The notes under the pieces were generated by a model, which searched no databases, was not told the DNA's origin, and was given only the letters and a program-made list of their open reading frames with translations. Below are positions 32,163-53,116 of a DNA stretch of 64,000 nt, one piece after another (the stretch's first letter is position 1; the number at the start of each line of letters is the position of its first letter). Origin of the DNA: Amoebidium appalachense (Eukaryota > Ichthyosporea); the NCBI GenBank assembly GCA_963693365.1, contig CAVNZM010000001.1, forward strand, positions 10,602,001-10,666,000. Reading direction: 5' to 3'. The translations under genes and the position numbers were made by a program.

Positions 32163-32400
32163 ACGCACACACACACGTACACGCACACGCACACGCACAC
32201 GCACACGCACCCGCACCCGCACCCGCACCCGCACGCGCACCCGCACGCGCACCCGCACCCGCACACACACACACACACATATATGCACACACGCACGCAC
32301 ACACACACACCCACACGCACACACATGCACACATACACACACACACAAACGGGGGGGGGGGGGGGGGAGGGGGGGGGAGGGGGGGGGGGCGGGGGGTGGG
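32000..32400 (+). repeat. CA/CG-rich microsatellite and G-run
   Basis: CACACG and CACG units, a stretch of (ACCCGC)n-like hexamers at 32200-32262, then a G-rich tract at 32351-32398. Confidence 0.92.
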
Positions 32401-32523
32401 CTCTAATCATTGCGGAAGCAATCAAATCATGACAGTGTCATTTTTTCTGTAGAAACTAGAAAGCCCTGTTCCTTCCACCCGCCCTCCCCTCCCCCTGTCT
32501 TCCGCAACCCCCCATCCCCCGTA

Positions 32524-32626
<103 letters not shown>

Positions 32627-32749
32627 TACACACCTACTAGTGACACGCACGCGCGCTCACACGCACGCGTGCATGCACGCACTGCACGCACCCACCACGC
32701 ACGCATGCAAGCGCACACACACTCACGCACGCACGCATGCACGCAACTG

Positions 32750-33235
32750 AGATGTAATTATGGAAGCTACTGAAATCCGGTAGGGGGAAACTGTCTGTGT
32801 ATATTTGGGCTACGTTTGGAGGGGCTTGTGTGATTGGCGACGTGTAAGAACTAGGCACATTTAGGTCAGTGGTGAGGCAATCGTTCCTTCTCCGCAATTA
32901 CTGAGTCAAATTACTATACTGATTATCGACCTGTTCTGTTCTGTTCCTGTTTACCATTGGTCAGTCTACCTTTCGATCTTCAAGTAACTGTTTGGCCCGA
33001 GTACACTTTTCTATTCCTACATTTGCGCATGATGTACATGAACAGGCGCCTTTTTGACGCATTGTGTAGTTTCGGGTGACAGTGTGCAGCATTCTTTCGT
33101 TTTCACCAACAAGATCGATGTGAAATTTTGGCACGATTTATTTTTATGTTATTCTGTACTTAACGTGCTCACCAGGGAGAATGGGTTGTGGGTACCGGTG
33201 GTGTATCATGGGGGAAGGGAGGGTTGGTACTTTGA
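32750..33235. other. No gene seen
   Basis: Unique-looking, AT-balanced sequence without a supported exon, RNA or repeat. Confidence 0.4.
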
Positions 33236-33485
33236 GGGGAGGGAGGGGAGGGGGGGGGGGGGGGGGGAAGGTGAGGGAGAGAAGAAAAAGACAGGTGACA
33301 TCAGACACGTGTGTACAAGGAGACACACAACCACACACCCACACACATAAATACGTGGGACCGTGCACACACACACTGATATGCACACACCGCACTCGTG
33401 CTAGCACACACGCCCTTATCACCCGCACGCACACGCACACACCCAACCCTCAACCTTTGAACACACCCCGACACATACCCACCAA

Positions 33486-33520
<35 letters not shown>

Positions 33521-33628
33521 GTGACACACACACACACACACACAAACACGCACACACCGTACACGCACACACACACACATACACGCGCGCGCGCACACAC
33601 ACACACACACACACGCACGCACACACAC

Positions 33629-33679
<51 letters not shown>

Positions 33680-34190
33680 CACGCCCACGCACACGCCGGC
33701 CCTGCCGGCCCTGCCCGCACCCGTGACCCCGACCCCACCGTGACCCCGACCCACACCGTGACCCGCGAACCCACCGTGACCCCGAGGCACACCGACGGGG
33801 ACGACCCACACCGTAACCCCGTAACACCGACACAGACCGTAACACCGACACCCACCGTAACACTGACACACACCGTAACACCGACACACACGCACAGGAT
33901 GCCACACACGCACAGGATACCACCCACGCACACGCACACACCACCGTAACACCACCTTAACACCGACACACGCACAGGATGCCATACATGCACACACACA
34001 CACCCAACCCACTATCTATGACGCACACCCACCCACTATGACACACACCCAACTATGACACCCACCCAGGCCACTATGACACACACACCCACCAAGACCC
34101 CAACCCACGTGCGTGCACCCTCCCCATATGACACACCCACCCACTATGACACCCCCCATCCCACTACGATACACACATCCCAGGTGTAAC
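33236..34190 (+). repeat. CA-rich tracts grading into degenerate minisatellites
   Basis: A G-run (33251-33267), CA/CG tracts to about 33700, then variants of ACCGTGACCCCGAC and ACCGTAACACCGACACAC (33720-33970), then ACTATGACACACACCCAC variants to about 34190. The motif drifts gradually along the tract. Confidence 0.85.
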
Positions 34191-34194
34191 GGAT

Positions 34195-34252
34195 AAATAA
34201 AATATCATGGCTTCTATTTTGCTGAGCATATCAATAAAGTCATTATAAAAAA
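34195..34252 (+). mobile_element. Short 3' end of a LINE
   Basis: The end GAGCATATCAATAAAGTCATT with an A-run at 34242-34250 matches the tail of the LINE at 2840-2880 (GAGCATTTCAATAAACTCAT, A-run). Only about 55 bp are left, the usual result of 5' truncation. Confidence 0.65.
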
Positions 34253-34281
34253 AAATATCATCTTATCATACAGCCACGAGG

Positions 34282-34446
34282 ATGGTGCGCGTTCAGCCAG
34301 TCTCTTTGGAGACCTTCTCAGGCCGGGCCTCTGACCAGCTGTTGAGGTTCATATACGCCTGGGTTCCTAAAGACGAACTCATGGCTACTCTATGCTCATA
34401 TATGGAGCAATTTACTAAAATATTTAAAACCTTGCCGGCCATTTAG
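34282..34446 (+). CDS. Small open frame, 54 aa, possible exon
   Basis: MVRVQPVSLETFSGRASDQL at the start, followed by an amphipathic stretch (FIYAWVPKDELMATLCSYME) and a stop at 34444-34446. The composition is that of a real protein and unlike the repeat-derived frames around it. It may be a gag-like fragment or an exon; no splice partner was found. Confidence 0.35.
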   Translation: MVRVQPVSLETFSGRASDQLLRFIYAWVPKDELMATLCSYMEQFTKIFKTLPAI

Positions 34447-34635
34447 ATGTGAAATGTGTGCGGTGGGATGCGTGAGATTCGTGCATGCACGTGTTCACGA
34501 TGTTGCTGCATGCAGCAAATTCAAATGGTGGTGATGGCCATGTAGTAATGGTGGAGATAAATGTTTTCAACAGTGAATGGGTTGTTAAGAAGCTTCGAGG
34601 GGGGAATGGTGGTGGTGGTGGTGGTGGGTGGGTGG

Positions 34636-34673
<38 letters not shown>

Positions 34674-34675
34674 TA

Positions 34676-34856
34676 GGGTGGTAAGTTGACGAGTAGCTTC
34701 GAATTCAACATCCGAGCCCGCAAGGTGCCGGAATCCGTTCAAGATGTCGATAAATTTCATGTTCACATTGGATTGTACGAGCATGTCCGGATCCCAGTGT
34801 GCGTGCACAATTACTCTATTTTCGTTAACGTTAGCTGAAGCATGAATGATGATATA
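34676..34856 (-). CDS. Possible internal exon
   Basis: An acceptor-like TCTACAG is followed by a frame that reads like a real protein for about 58 residues (HASANVNENRVIVHAHWDPD, then FIDILNGFRHLAGSDVEFEA) and runs into a poly-G/C run at 34640-34672. No GT donor in a good place is visible. A minus-strand ATG frame at 34982 (MGLSDPRLLSDLTFEDPS) could be its first exon. Unrecognised. Confidence 0.3.
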
Positions 34857-34989
34857 CTGTAGATTACTCGGAAGAGGGCAAGGGAGATTGGCCTTTTTTT
34901 TTTGTTTGGGGGGGGGGAGGGGGGGAATCGATGGATCTTCGAATGTAAGATCGCTCAGCAGCCTTGGGTCGGACAACCCCATTTCTTAA

Positions 34990-36240
34990 AAAAGTCTCTC
35001 AATCATGAACAACACGAGCCTCCCTCGAATATTGCTAGAGCTGGGTGGAAACACAGTTTCACACACGGATACCCTCTCGTGGGTAAATCGCAATGGGGGG
35101 GGACTCACAAGTGGAAAGACATGATATCGAGCCGCATGCGCACTGCACTGTTCTCGTCTTTAAAGTCCACTAATAAACGACGAAACCAACCAAGAAGAAA
35201 TGGGAAGGAAAAAAAAACGAAAAAAAAAAAAAAAAAGGGAAGGTGGACATGTCTGCCCCACAGGCAAGCGTCATTCATATATATCAGACAGGTGTACGCA
35301 AAGTACACACACTCCGGACTAGTAACATTCCCAAAAACCTCTACACATGTATACCACACTAAGGCGTGGGCCATCTTCACATTCTGGTCACGGTGCTCAC
35401 TACTAAACCTAGGTAGTCACTGAGTACCAGAAGAGCAATAAATATTCTCATAAAACTTGACGCAAATCATCATATGCAAATTCACTTATTGGCTCACACA
35501 GATTCATCCTCGAGCTTTTGAATTTCGAACAAGTATATACAAAAAGAGGTGGTCGTGTATGCGTAAAGAAACTTGTGCTTGTATATCTAAGCAGGTGGCA
35601 GGCGAAAAAGTGTGTGTGTGTTCAGATGGGTGGGTGGAAGGGGGGGGGAGGGGGGGGAGTAGTGGGAGGGGGGAAGGGATCGACGAATCAGGAAAAACAA
35701 GCTCATCCAATCCCACATGCATAGACAAAAAAAACAACGACAAACATATCTTTCCCCAAATCTAATCAAGAATATTAATTAAAACCAACCAAAATTGTCG
35801 CCACATGCTTCTACCTCCCCCCCCCTCCCCCCTCCCCCTCCCCCTCCGGGCCCACTCTTTCCCTCACTAATTTCATATGTTTTTTTTTCAACCCCCTCCG
35901 TCCTTCCCTCCCTCCCCCCCTCCCCCTCTCGTCATCTTGGCCCTAAACCCCCCTAAAACAACCACCAATCTCATGTCGGACCCAGAAAACACGTGCACAT
36001 TCAGTTTAAAGAACCCTAACGAAACAGGTGCCTGCACGTGCAGACACACGCCCTCTCCACTCACTGTGGGGGTGGGAGCTTTTTCAGTGCAGAGGGAGAA
36101 AGCGGTGGCCCTTCTGCTGTTCCTTCCTCCTCGTCCAATAGGCTGTTGCGCCGATTCAATCCCTCCCAGCTAGAACTGTGGGGGGGGGGGGGGGGGGGGA
36201 GGGAGAGGGGAGGATCAGGAGGAGGGGGCCCGGGGAGGGG

Positions 36241-36280
<40 letters not shown>

Positions 36281-36774
36281 GGGGGGGGCTACTCAGTTAG
36301 CAGCTCACTCGGATGAATAAAAAACCACTAAAAACAGTAGAATATCGCAATATCTCAAAAAAAGTTTGTATCGGCCAATTATTCAGGCGCGATCTGACAA
36401 AATAGCCATACTAATTAATAGACATTTGGACGGGAAGTTTTGGCACGCAAAAAAAAAGTTTACAAAACAATCAAAAAGGTAGGAATATCATAATGAATGA
36501 GCAGGGTTGTACAAGTTCAAGAAGTGATGGCGGTTCAATATTTTGCGCAATACAACCAAAATCCATGTACCCACGAAAATGGGGAGGGAACTGAGACGTG
36601 TGTTTGGGGTAAGTTCGGGCTGCCACAACATTTTCCAGCTTACCAACCCGTGTAGGAAACATAAAGCGGAGAGCAAAGTTGTAGCAGAGGGGATGGAGGG
36701 GGACGGGAGGGAGGGAGGGTGAATGGGAGAGCGGCGAGGGTGGTGGTGGTGGTGGTGGCGGTGGTGGTGGTGGT

Positions 36775-36807
<33 letters not shown>

Positions 36808-37009
36808 GGGTGGATTGATAGGTGGAACAACCCCAAAAGGAGAGTCTCAAAGCGCGAAAACGAGACGTTCAATGTTGGGGATGGGGTATGGGGGACGGAA
36901 GGGTACCAGCGTCTCAGCTCAGTGTATGACAAGTCATCACTCTCTTGCCTGCAAGAATTAACCGATGAATAGCCTGAATGACGAACACCTATCTAGAAAT
37001 TTGGGGCGT

Positions 37010-37049
<40 letters not shown>

Positions 37050-37405
37050 AAATGCAGTCGAGAGTGGAACGAACGAGCAAACAGGAAACGACAAAAGCAC
37101 AATACGAAACCAGAACACTGGTGCGGGCAGAAAGATGTTACAATCAAGCCCATCCTCAGGTAGGCTCTTATGCGTCAACAAATTAGCAGATTCCGAATTT
37201 GAAACCCTCTGCTCCCATCCATCCCTGGCTTTCCTTTAACGGGAGTAGGTAAATCAAGAAAATACTACACACATTGAAAAAAAGGGAAGAAAAAAAAAAG
37301 GGAAAAAAAAAAGAAGAAGGAAAAAAAAAAAACCCGACACGGTGAAAGAGAGAAAGAAGAGGCGAGAGCTAGCACATGTACAGTTCTCATTGGGAAGGAG
37401 GGCAC
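34990..37405. other. No supported gene, several G- and A-runs
   Basis: It holds G-runs at 36180-36200, 36240-36290, 36776-36806 and 37011-37048, a GGT-repeat leading into the third of these, and A-rich tracts at 35215-35236 and 37280-37332. Plus- and minus-strand frames here are mostly Pro/Gly by-products. The sequence at 35940-36170 could contain an exon (plus strand, NPPKTTTNLMSDPENTCTFS) but nothing confirms it. Confidence 0.45.
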
Positions 37406-41582
<4,177 letters not shown>

Positions 41583-43275
41583 TCTTCTTGGTGTCTGGTA
41601 GTTTCTACGAATTAGTGTGTGTGCGTGTGTGTGTGGAAGTTTCTGATGGCTTGTTTCTGGAGACACTAGAAGTGTTTTGTGAAATGTGAAAGGTAGCTTT
41701 GCTGTTGGGTAAATGACAACTGCCTGTGAGAGGGTCCAGGTCAACGGAGGATCCAAAGGTTCACTTCAACAATGCACCTCTAAAACCAACCATTAGCAAC
41801 TATTAGGCGTATGGCTCGCCCTTAACCCATGCCAACTACCAAGCCACACATCACACCCACACACACATTTGCCGCACACCAGACACACACACACCCAAAT
41901 ACGTCCCCAAGGGAGGCTCCCCTACGAAGTTTTGGTCGCTTTTGTTGCGCTGCAGCTCGATCAGTCAGCCGCGCAAATTTTTGAGGAACCGATGGATGAC
42001 GTCATTTTTTACGCCAGAGAGATTTTTTGGCCTACACCAATCGTTGGGCCTTATCTTTAACCATATGCGATTTATTGCTTGCCATTTTTGGAAGGTAAAA
42101 TATAGTGAGCCCCCCGATTCTAGTCTACCAATTTGGACGTCATTTCTTCTCGACTATTTTCAAAGCATTTGAAACATAGTTTTTTGAGTCTACACTTTAG
42201 GTTGCACCCGGTACTTTTTCCGAGCAGTCCGTCCGAAAGAGTTCACAAATATTCTGCTTTTTCGACTTCAAGCTGTTTGTTGTCAAGCTCTTTGCCATAT
42301 ACATACACCCTTAACTTACCGTGCAGTCAACCCCTCTCTCCTTTTTTTTTATACAAGTAATACCCATCGGAGTAAACCCCACACCCATATACCCCCGTGT
42401 GTACGACCAAGTAGGTGAGTTCTGACGTCTGCTTGCCTGCTACCGTACTCTCGCTCTACCCTTGTCCGTTTTCCTCCGTTCAGTCCCTTCCTCATTATAA
42501 GTCTTTCCCCTTGACCCATTACTAGTAACCCGCCTCCTAGAATTCAACGCCTGCCTTCCCCACCTTCTCGACGACACTCTGTCGACCCGGCAATCTCTTT
42601 CCCCACCACACTAAGCCTTCTGCACACCCATTACCACTAAGCCTTCTGCACACCCATTACCAAATAACCTTTCACGCTGCATATACCTACTCGCACGGCT
42701 TCTCAGGTTTTCTTACAGCTTTTTGATATTCCTCGAACCCCCTTAGATGCATCTCATCTAACTCAAAGTCCATAACTTTGCTGTGCACACACACACACAC
42801 CGAACACATGTGGACACCCTTACGTTCAATTGTGGTTGTTCAATGCCAAGCACACACCGTAGTGTTTGTACAGGCAGCGGCTATCACATTTACATGGCGT
42901 ACACACTCGCACATGCTGCAGAGGAACACGCATACGCGCATATTCAGGGCACATGCACACTCCCACATACCGTTATGCACACAGAGAAAGGGTATGCTAT
43001 TTTTTTTCAAAGCGCATACACGACGAAGAAACACCCTGGTTGGGCAGGGGTTTAGCATGGTACTTCAGCGACGAGTGTGTCTAGATTTACCTGCTTGCTT
43101 GTGGGTGTCGCCTTTCCTACTGACTTACGGATGTGTGATTGGTGTGTATTTGAGTTGTCTGTCATGATTCGGTTGAGAGACTGTGTATGAAGTTGGCTCC
43201 AGGTATGTGAGCCCCTAACTAATTTACCCTATTATCTAAAGTACCCATCCAATCGAGGGGGAAGGTTGGGGGGAA

Positions 43276-43309
<34 letters not shown>

Positions 43310-43399
43310 CGAAGGGAGGGAGAGCTTGAAGGGTGATGAGGTTGCCTCCTTCGTGCGTCATATATGGGGTGCTTACATGATCCCCTGGTTCCAGGAAAA
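41583..43399. other. No gene seen; contains a 26-bp tandem duplication
   Basis: ACTAAGCCTTCTGCACACCC plus ATTACC is duplicated head to tail at 42610-42661. A plus-strand frame at 41910-42060 (VALQLDQSAAQIFEEPMDDV) looks protein-like but has no start or splice context. A G-run of about 32 lies at 43279-43310. A TATA-like CATATATGG at 43359-43367 lies just before the gene that starts at 43400. Confidence 0.45.
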
Positions 43400-46960
<3,561 letters not shown>

Positions 46961-49304
46961 GATATTTGAGGAGCGCTTGGATAGTCTGACTGTGTGAAGT
47001 ATGTATGCATCCAACATAAAAGATAGATATGTGTATTTATGTTAACATTGATAATCCGAGAGTCGGCCTGTTTTGGCCGGCCCAACACGTGCGCATGAGT
47101 TATGCATGCATAGACGCATACTGAGATAGGTGGGCACTACGGGCATCGGAAGCAATTGCACAGGATATGCAAGATATCTATTTTTGCCTGTGGGATTTTC
47201 TGCAAGATGATCTTAGGCTGTAGTAATTGGGCTATGCCCAGGCCCCTTGCGACACATATTTTCTAACCTTTTTTTTTAGCCTAATAGATGCAGTGATAGT
47301 CTTTTCCTTCCATTTTGGAACTGTTATCTGCTTTTGTAGTAACTAGCACGTGTGTCATGGTAAAAAGGAACCTGGCGTCAATAAACACCTCGAGCAGTCA
47401 GCTGCAAACCCCCCCCCCTCCCCCCCGCCCTCCCCCCTCCCTCCCTCCCTGCTCACTTGCCCACCCTTCTCTTTCACTGATAGTTGAGATTCTTGGTTTA
47501 CTATATTTGCCAAGATGCAATAGGGGGTAACTGGAAATGGGTGTTGCAAATTATACAGCTAATATATTTAAAACTGTACGCACCCCCTGCCTCCAATATA
47601 AGCCACGGGAGCACAATAACATGTTTGCAATCATGACGATGGGTTAGTCTAAGGAACAGTCCCACATGTTTCAACCTGCACAATGTAACATATTTCGAAA
47701 TTTTGATCATGCGCGGAAGATTAACCACAGATCGAGCACACGACTCTACCACCACCAGTGTGTTAATATCCGTTATTCAATGATACATGGCACTATCACC
47801 CGAAAAAACATAAAATTTCGACGCCAGTCATGGATCGAGTCGTGCATGCATATGCACCGTCACCGTGCTAGTGCTTCGGGTGTCACAGTGTCCGCCATTG
47901 CGGGTCTTGCAAACGCTACCTGTATACACTATATTACTTGTGTACACTTGGTAATTTGATTACATAAAATTAGTTTATCATGGTCGGGACGTCATGCGTT
48001 GACTTCCGGGCCCATGCCTTCGATCAGAACATCCCTCACTCACTTCGCTCACCGTCATAAAGTTTGGAAGGCCACGTGGCCACTAGTACTGAGGACAAAG
48101 ACAAGTATGGAATTTATTGCTGGATGTCAAGACACATCAAGCTAGATGTAACACAAACAAACACCTGCCTACAAGTATCCGCTTATGTGTGTGTGTGTGT
48201 GAATAGGTGCACGTGGGTGGGTGCGTATACGGTGTGTGGGTGCCACGTGTTGAAACGCGGGTCACGTTGTGCACGGCCATACATTCGTGTTTCCCTCCCA
48301 CTTGTGTTGTTTTACGTAGAACCCACACTTTATGTACACTGAAATTTACATGCAAGTATTTAGGCACTTAGGCTACGCTTAGACAGAACTTTACAACACA
48401 CACACAGACACAGACACACACTCACGCACGTTTTGGGTGACAGGCGTCCTGGCATATGGCAGCCAAAGTCTTTATGTCCGTAGGGGCATGTGGGAAGAAG
48501 AGGGGGAGGTTCCTATGGGGGTTCGTAGGGAAAGCACCCACAATTTGCAAGTGAAGGTAATGCGCAGCTAAAAGCCTTGAAACATAGGCCGAAGACGAGG
48601 ACCAAATTGTTATCGGTGGTGTGCATAGACAGATCTGGGAGTGCAAAGAGGCTCCCATTGTGTAGTGGAGGCGGGTTGCATGCATATTTCGGGGAGGTTT
48701 TGGGGGAAGGGGGGTAGAATATATGGGGGTTAGAAGAGGTGTGTGGGGATGGGGAGGGGGACGGGGGGGGGGGGGGGAGGGGGGGGGGATGGGTGGTAGG
48801 AGGGTAGTTCCACAAGCATGGAAATCAGAATGAGACAGCAAAGGCTGCATATATCGTTTTTTTTTTATGTTTTCGAGGTGGGGTGGGGGGGGAGGGGGGG
48901 GGGGGGGGGGAGGAACCTGTGGATGTCTGTCTGAGGATGGCGATTGGGAGGGGGGGGGGGGGGGGGGGGACGTGGGGAGGGAGGGGGGGGAGGGGGGGGG
49001 GGGGGGGGAGAAGGGTATGGGTGGTGGATATGGAGGGAAGGAACAGGAGCAATGTGGGGCTGGGTGTACACTTTTGAGGCAGGCACTAGTTGGTGAGAGC
49101 AGATGGTGATATAGGGCCGGAAGTCTCCCATACACAACACACACACACAGAACCGTGCCTAAAAATGTAAATGTGGTTGCATGGTCACAAATTCAGAAAC
49201 ACTCAAGTATATCAACAAACGTGTGGTTTACGACAAATCATCAGTTAAATAGCTAATGCAGTTGCCATAAGGCATCTTCCTATGTGGGGCTGGCTGGTGA
49301 GGAA

Positions 49305-49360
<56 letters not shown>

Positions 49361-49827
49361 CGGGAGGGTGCAGGAAGAGAGAGAGAATGGAGGAGACAGG
49401 GTATAAGGGAGAGATGGCACGAATGTGCACAACGGTCGAATTGTTGAAGAAAATAATGTGTTCCTGTTATTGTGTTATCATTAACGTTAACAAGTGTAAC
49501 ATGTGTACCTGTGTGCGCTTCTATGCGTTAGAGTGTGTGTGCGCACCCATATCTGCTCGTGTGCAAGTCCTTTCATGCTTGTGTTTGTTTAGCCTGATTA
49601 CGTACGTGCTTGCGCCATGGCCACAGTATCCAGCGTGTGTGTGTATGTAGCAAAAAACCTATCCCCAACAGCTCCATAGCCCCTTTCATGCACAACCCTT
49701 CAACATCATAATCTCGCGGGTTACTCTATGTGGCTACCAAACAAACTAGCTTGTAAGTTTGATCTGAAAACATTCACCCACACTCTTCCCTCCTCCTTCT
49801 GGATACCCTATTCCCAGCCCCAGCCCC

Positions 49828-49858
<31 letters not shown>

Positions 49859-50004
49859 ACCCCCACCCCCCCACCCCTCTCCTTTCCCCCACATCACAAG
49901 CCAACCCACAAACGTTGTGTTCTCTTCACCCCGCATTCTGCCCCTGCAAGGCTCCTATGCAGAATCAAATGCAACCCACAACACACTCGTGCAAAAATAT
50001 GCAA
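46961..50004. other. No supported gene; G-runs and short GT/CA tracts
   Basis: G-runs at 48760-48790, 48888-49015 and 49307-49358 and a C-run at 49829-49857. A minus-strand frame at 48425-48700 (SAYVSRLLAAHYLHLQIVGA) looks protein-like but lacks a start, splice sites or a recognisable domain. The rest shows nothing I can name. Confidence 0.45.
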
Positions 50005-50278
50005 CTACTGTGAGCCAAGCCATATCGCATTAACACATTCCAAGGCACGCAAGTACATGGAAATACCGTGGTCCTCACAGGTTTGCAATGGGAATGTACT
50101 GCCATACTCGGCATGCAATACTCCATACATTACAGGCAGCTGCTCGTCTGTCAGCCCATTCCACCGGGGAGGATCTAAATGCACTGTTTCGTTGTCTTCC
50201 CCTGAAGGAATATCTGCAAACACACCATAGTTACTCGTTCTCCTCCACGACCTCGGGTGGGTCTGTCGGATTTGGATG

Positions 50279-50510
50279 TCAACCCTCAAGCCACAGCTGT
50301 AGAGGGGTCTTGTTGTGTTCTGTTGACAATGCATGATTGTCCCACATGGCTCTGAATCTATCCAGAGCAGCCTGCATGCGAGGCTTGAAAACAATGTGCA
50401 GACAAAAGAGATGGACTTTGTTGTTCGGATCCAGCAAACCCTCTGCTTCCATCAGCATAAAAAGCTCCCAGAACAGACGTGTACACATGGAAAATACATC
50501 CCTCCACAAT
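50279..50510 (-). CDS. Integrase-core gene, exon after the catalytic core
   Basis: Acceptor TCTGCAG; the first base completes an Arg codon to give RLWRDVF. It continues with MEAEGLLDPNNKVHLFCLHI and HALSTEHNKTPLQLWLEG, all typical of the family, then stops. The expected C-terminal end (SNYGVFADIPSGEDNET, then ISMYLRALE) is in another frame at 50255-50005, so one shift lies near 50285. Confidence 0.75.
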
Positions 50511-51320
50511 CTGCAGATATGGAAGAAAAGAATTAAGGGCCGTTCAACATCCACCCCCCCCCCCCCCCCTGTATATCTCTCTCTCTCACACTCTCTTTCT
50601 CCCTCCCTCCCTCCCTCCCTCCCTCCCTCCGTCCTTCCCTCCCCCTACCCACCTACACACCATCCCTCCCTCCCTTCCACCATCCCTCCCACCCCCTCCC
50701 CCACCCCCTCCCTCCCTCCCTCCCTCCCTCCTTTCCTCTATCCCTCCCTCCCTCCCGTCCTCCCTCCCTCCCTCTCTCCTTCTCTCTCACCCCCCAGGGG
50801 GGAGGGGGGGAAGGGGATGGCATCTATCTACCTCCAGGATCTTCTTTTTATCAAGACCTGTTGCAGCATTACGGTTCCTCTGTAATATTTGCATCTTTCC
50901 TACCCACCCAACCAGGGTCTCCCCCCATCTTCTCCCTCCTGCCCCAGGCATTCTCAGGTTATGTGCATAGTGGTGGTATTTGGGCTGGAAGGGGGTTGGG
51001 GAATGGAGGGGACGGTCGTGGTGGGAAATGAAAGGAGGGTGACTTTTTTTTTCCCCCCATCAAAGGGGGAGGTGGGGGCGTGGAGGGGAAGAAGGGTTTA
51101 GGAGCGATCAGATTTAGGGAGTGGGGAGGGGGCCAGGGGGGGGGGGGGGGGGGGAGGGAGGGGATTTGGGAGTTTGGGATTCAGGGAGTAGGGTTGGGGG
51201 ATATGAGGGGGGGGGAGGGGGGGAAAGGAGGAGGATGGAAGAGGGAAGCGGACGGGGGGGGGGGGGGGGGGAGGGGGGTATCTTAACGTGCGCATGGACG
51301 CGAGGGTGTAAATTTCACAA

Positions 51321-51382
<62 letters not shown>

Positions 51383-51634
51383 TTCCCCCTCAAAAACAAA
51401 TGAATTAAAAAGCAGCTGCCATCGGTTTTTATTTCTTGTGCAGAGTGTATTCGGAATATTCCTTGCCCCATTGATCAATAATTGACCTTTTTCGTTTAGT
51501 CCTATGTGACAGGCCTAGGGATGTTTGGGGAACCGGGGGGGGGGGGGGGCATAGTTTTGAATAGTTTAAGCATGCATCTATTAACAACTCAGTACGTGTG
51601 TCCCTTATAGCACCCAATAAAGCACATTCTTTAC

Positions 51635-51850
51635 CTTTGAATTCTCTGATTGTGCACGGACCGGCCGCGAATATAGCTTCCATGTCCACGCAGGCGCACC
51701 ATGGCAGCTTCTACATCATTATTCTCCGTTCCAAGATCCCCGCGCACACGCAGCGGGCACCCAAAGGCATCTGGTTGCACCGCAAGATCAAACTGCGCTC
51801 CGGGGGTTTCAGCATGGTTGTTGTCAGCAAGGTGCGGGTACACGACACGC
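51635..51850 (-). CDS. Integrase-core gene, exon with second catalytic Asp
   Basis: Acceptor CACGCAG and phase 2 join from the exon before. It encodes VVYPHLADNNHAET, then PLRVRGDLGTENNDVEAAMV with the second Asp, and GRSVHNQRIQR, where the catalytic Glu would be expected at the Q. Donor GTAAAG. Confidence 0.78.
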
Positions 51851-53085
51851 CTGCGTGGCATGGAGTGGAAGAAGACACACTGTTTAAGCCATAGTGGTCT
51901 TTTTTGCCTAGTACCATAACACGCTGCCAGTGTGATTATTCTGAGTGGGACAAACGAGACAAAAGATGTGTGGAACATGTGCATGAGCGTTTGCCGATTC
52001 ATAAATGCGACTTGTGCGAATGCACAACACTTGTGTGCTTAATTCTTTGCATGCGCAGTGTGGCTGTGTGTGTGCACATGTATGTATGTGCGGCATGGCG
52101 TAAATGCGCACGTGCTTATTCTGGCGTGCGCGTTTGTGCACGTGTGCACGTGCCTGCACACAGTGTTTGTGTGTGTGGTGCTTGTGGGTTTGGGTGTTCC
52201 TATGGACGTTCAGTGCCCACTCTGTGTGGACAGTGTTTGTGTGATTGTGAGTGCCCATGTGCCTATGTTCTCGCATGTGCACGCGATCTACGCACGTGTG
52301 TGCATGTGTACGTGTGTATATGCAAGGCGGTTTCATGTGCACAAGCTTGTGCATGCACACGAGTGTGAATGTTTATGTGTACACGGCCTGTCTACACACC
52401 TGCATTTGTGTGTGTGCATGCACGGTCGCACGACATGCCATCTCGAAGACGCACGAAAAGAGGTGGGGGGAGAAAAAAATACTATTTCTTTTTTTGGTGG
52501 GGGGGGGGGGGGGGGGTTTGAATGCGGAACACGGTACGAAGTGCGCATACACGAAGGACACATGCAAAGGCAAACATTCAAGTATGCAACATCATCCATG
52601 CGCACAGTATGCGTCATAAGCAGAGCCCATCCTCAGTGAGGGCCCAAGTCATCAATTGCGTCTGAGTTTCGACCCCTTAGCCCGCGTATATACGGCTCTC
52701 CAACTCAGACAGCACCATCAACTGAACTTGGGAGGGTCAACCCGTCTTGATCAAAGACGAGAGGGTTGCTTATGCAAGCAAGGTGAGCAAAACGGTGGAT
52801 ATGTGTGTGCAAACTAATGCAGTGCAGCGGAAAATGTGTATGTGCTTACAGATGCAGGACACAGAGCAACCATTCCCGGTTGCATGGAAGTAAAGCGGTC
52901 TCCACACAGTGGTCTGTCCTGAAAGGACACCTCTGAAAGAAGACTGGGGGGGTTTGAATGCGGATCACGGTACGAAGTACGCATACACGAAGGACACATG
53001 CAAAGGCAAACATTCAAGTATGCAACATCAGCCATCCTTACGTGTGCACAGGCGTCATAAGCAGAGCCCATCCTCAGGGAGGGCT

Positions 53086-53116
<31 letters not shown>

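Noticed and set aside
48422-48700. Minus-strand protein-like frame
   Set aside because: Looks partly coding but has no start, acceptor or recognisable domain and an alternative frame is equally open; kept only as a remark in the spacer entry.
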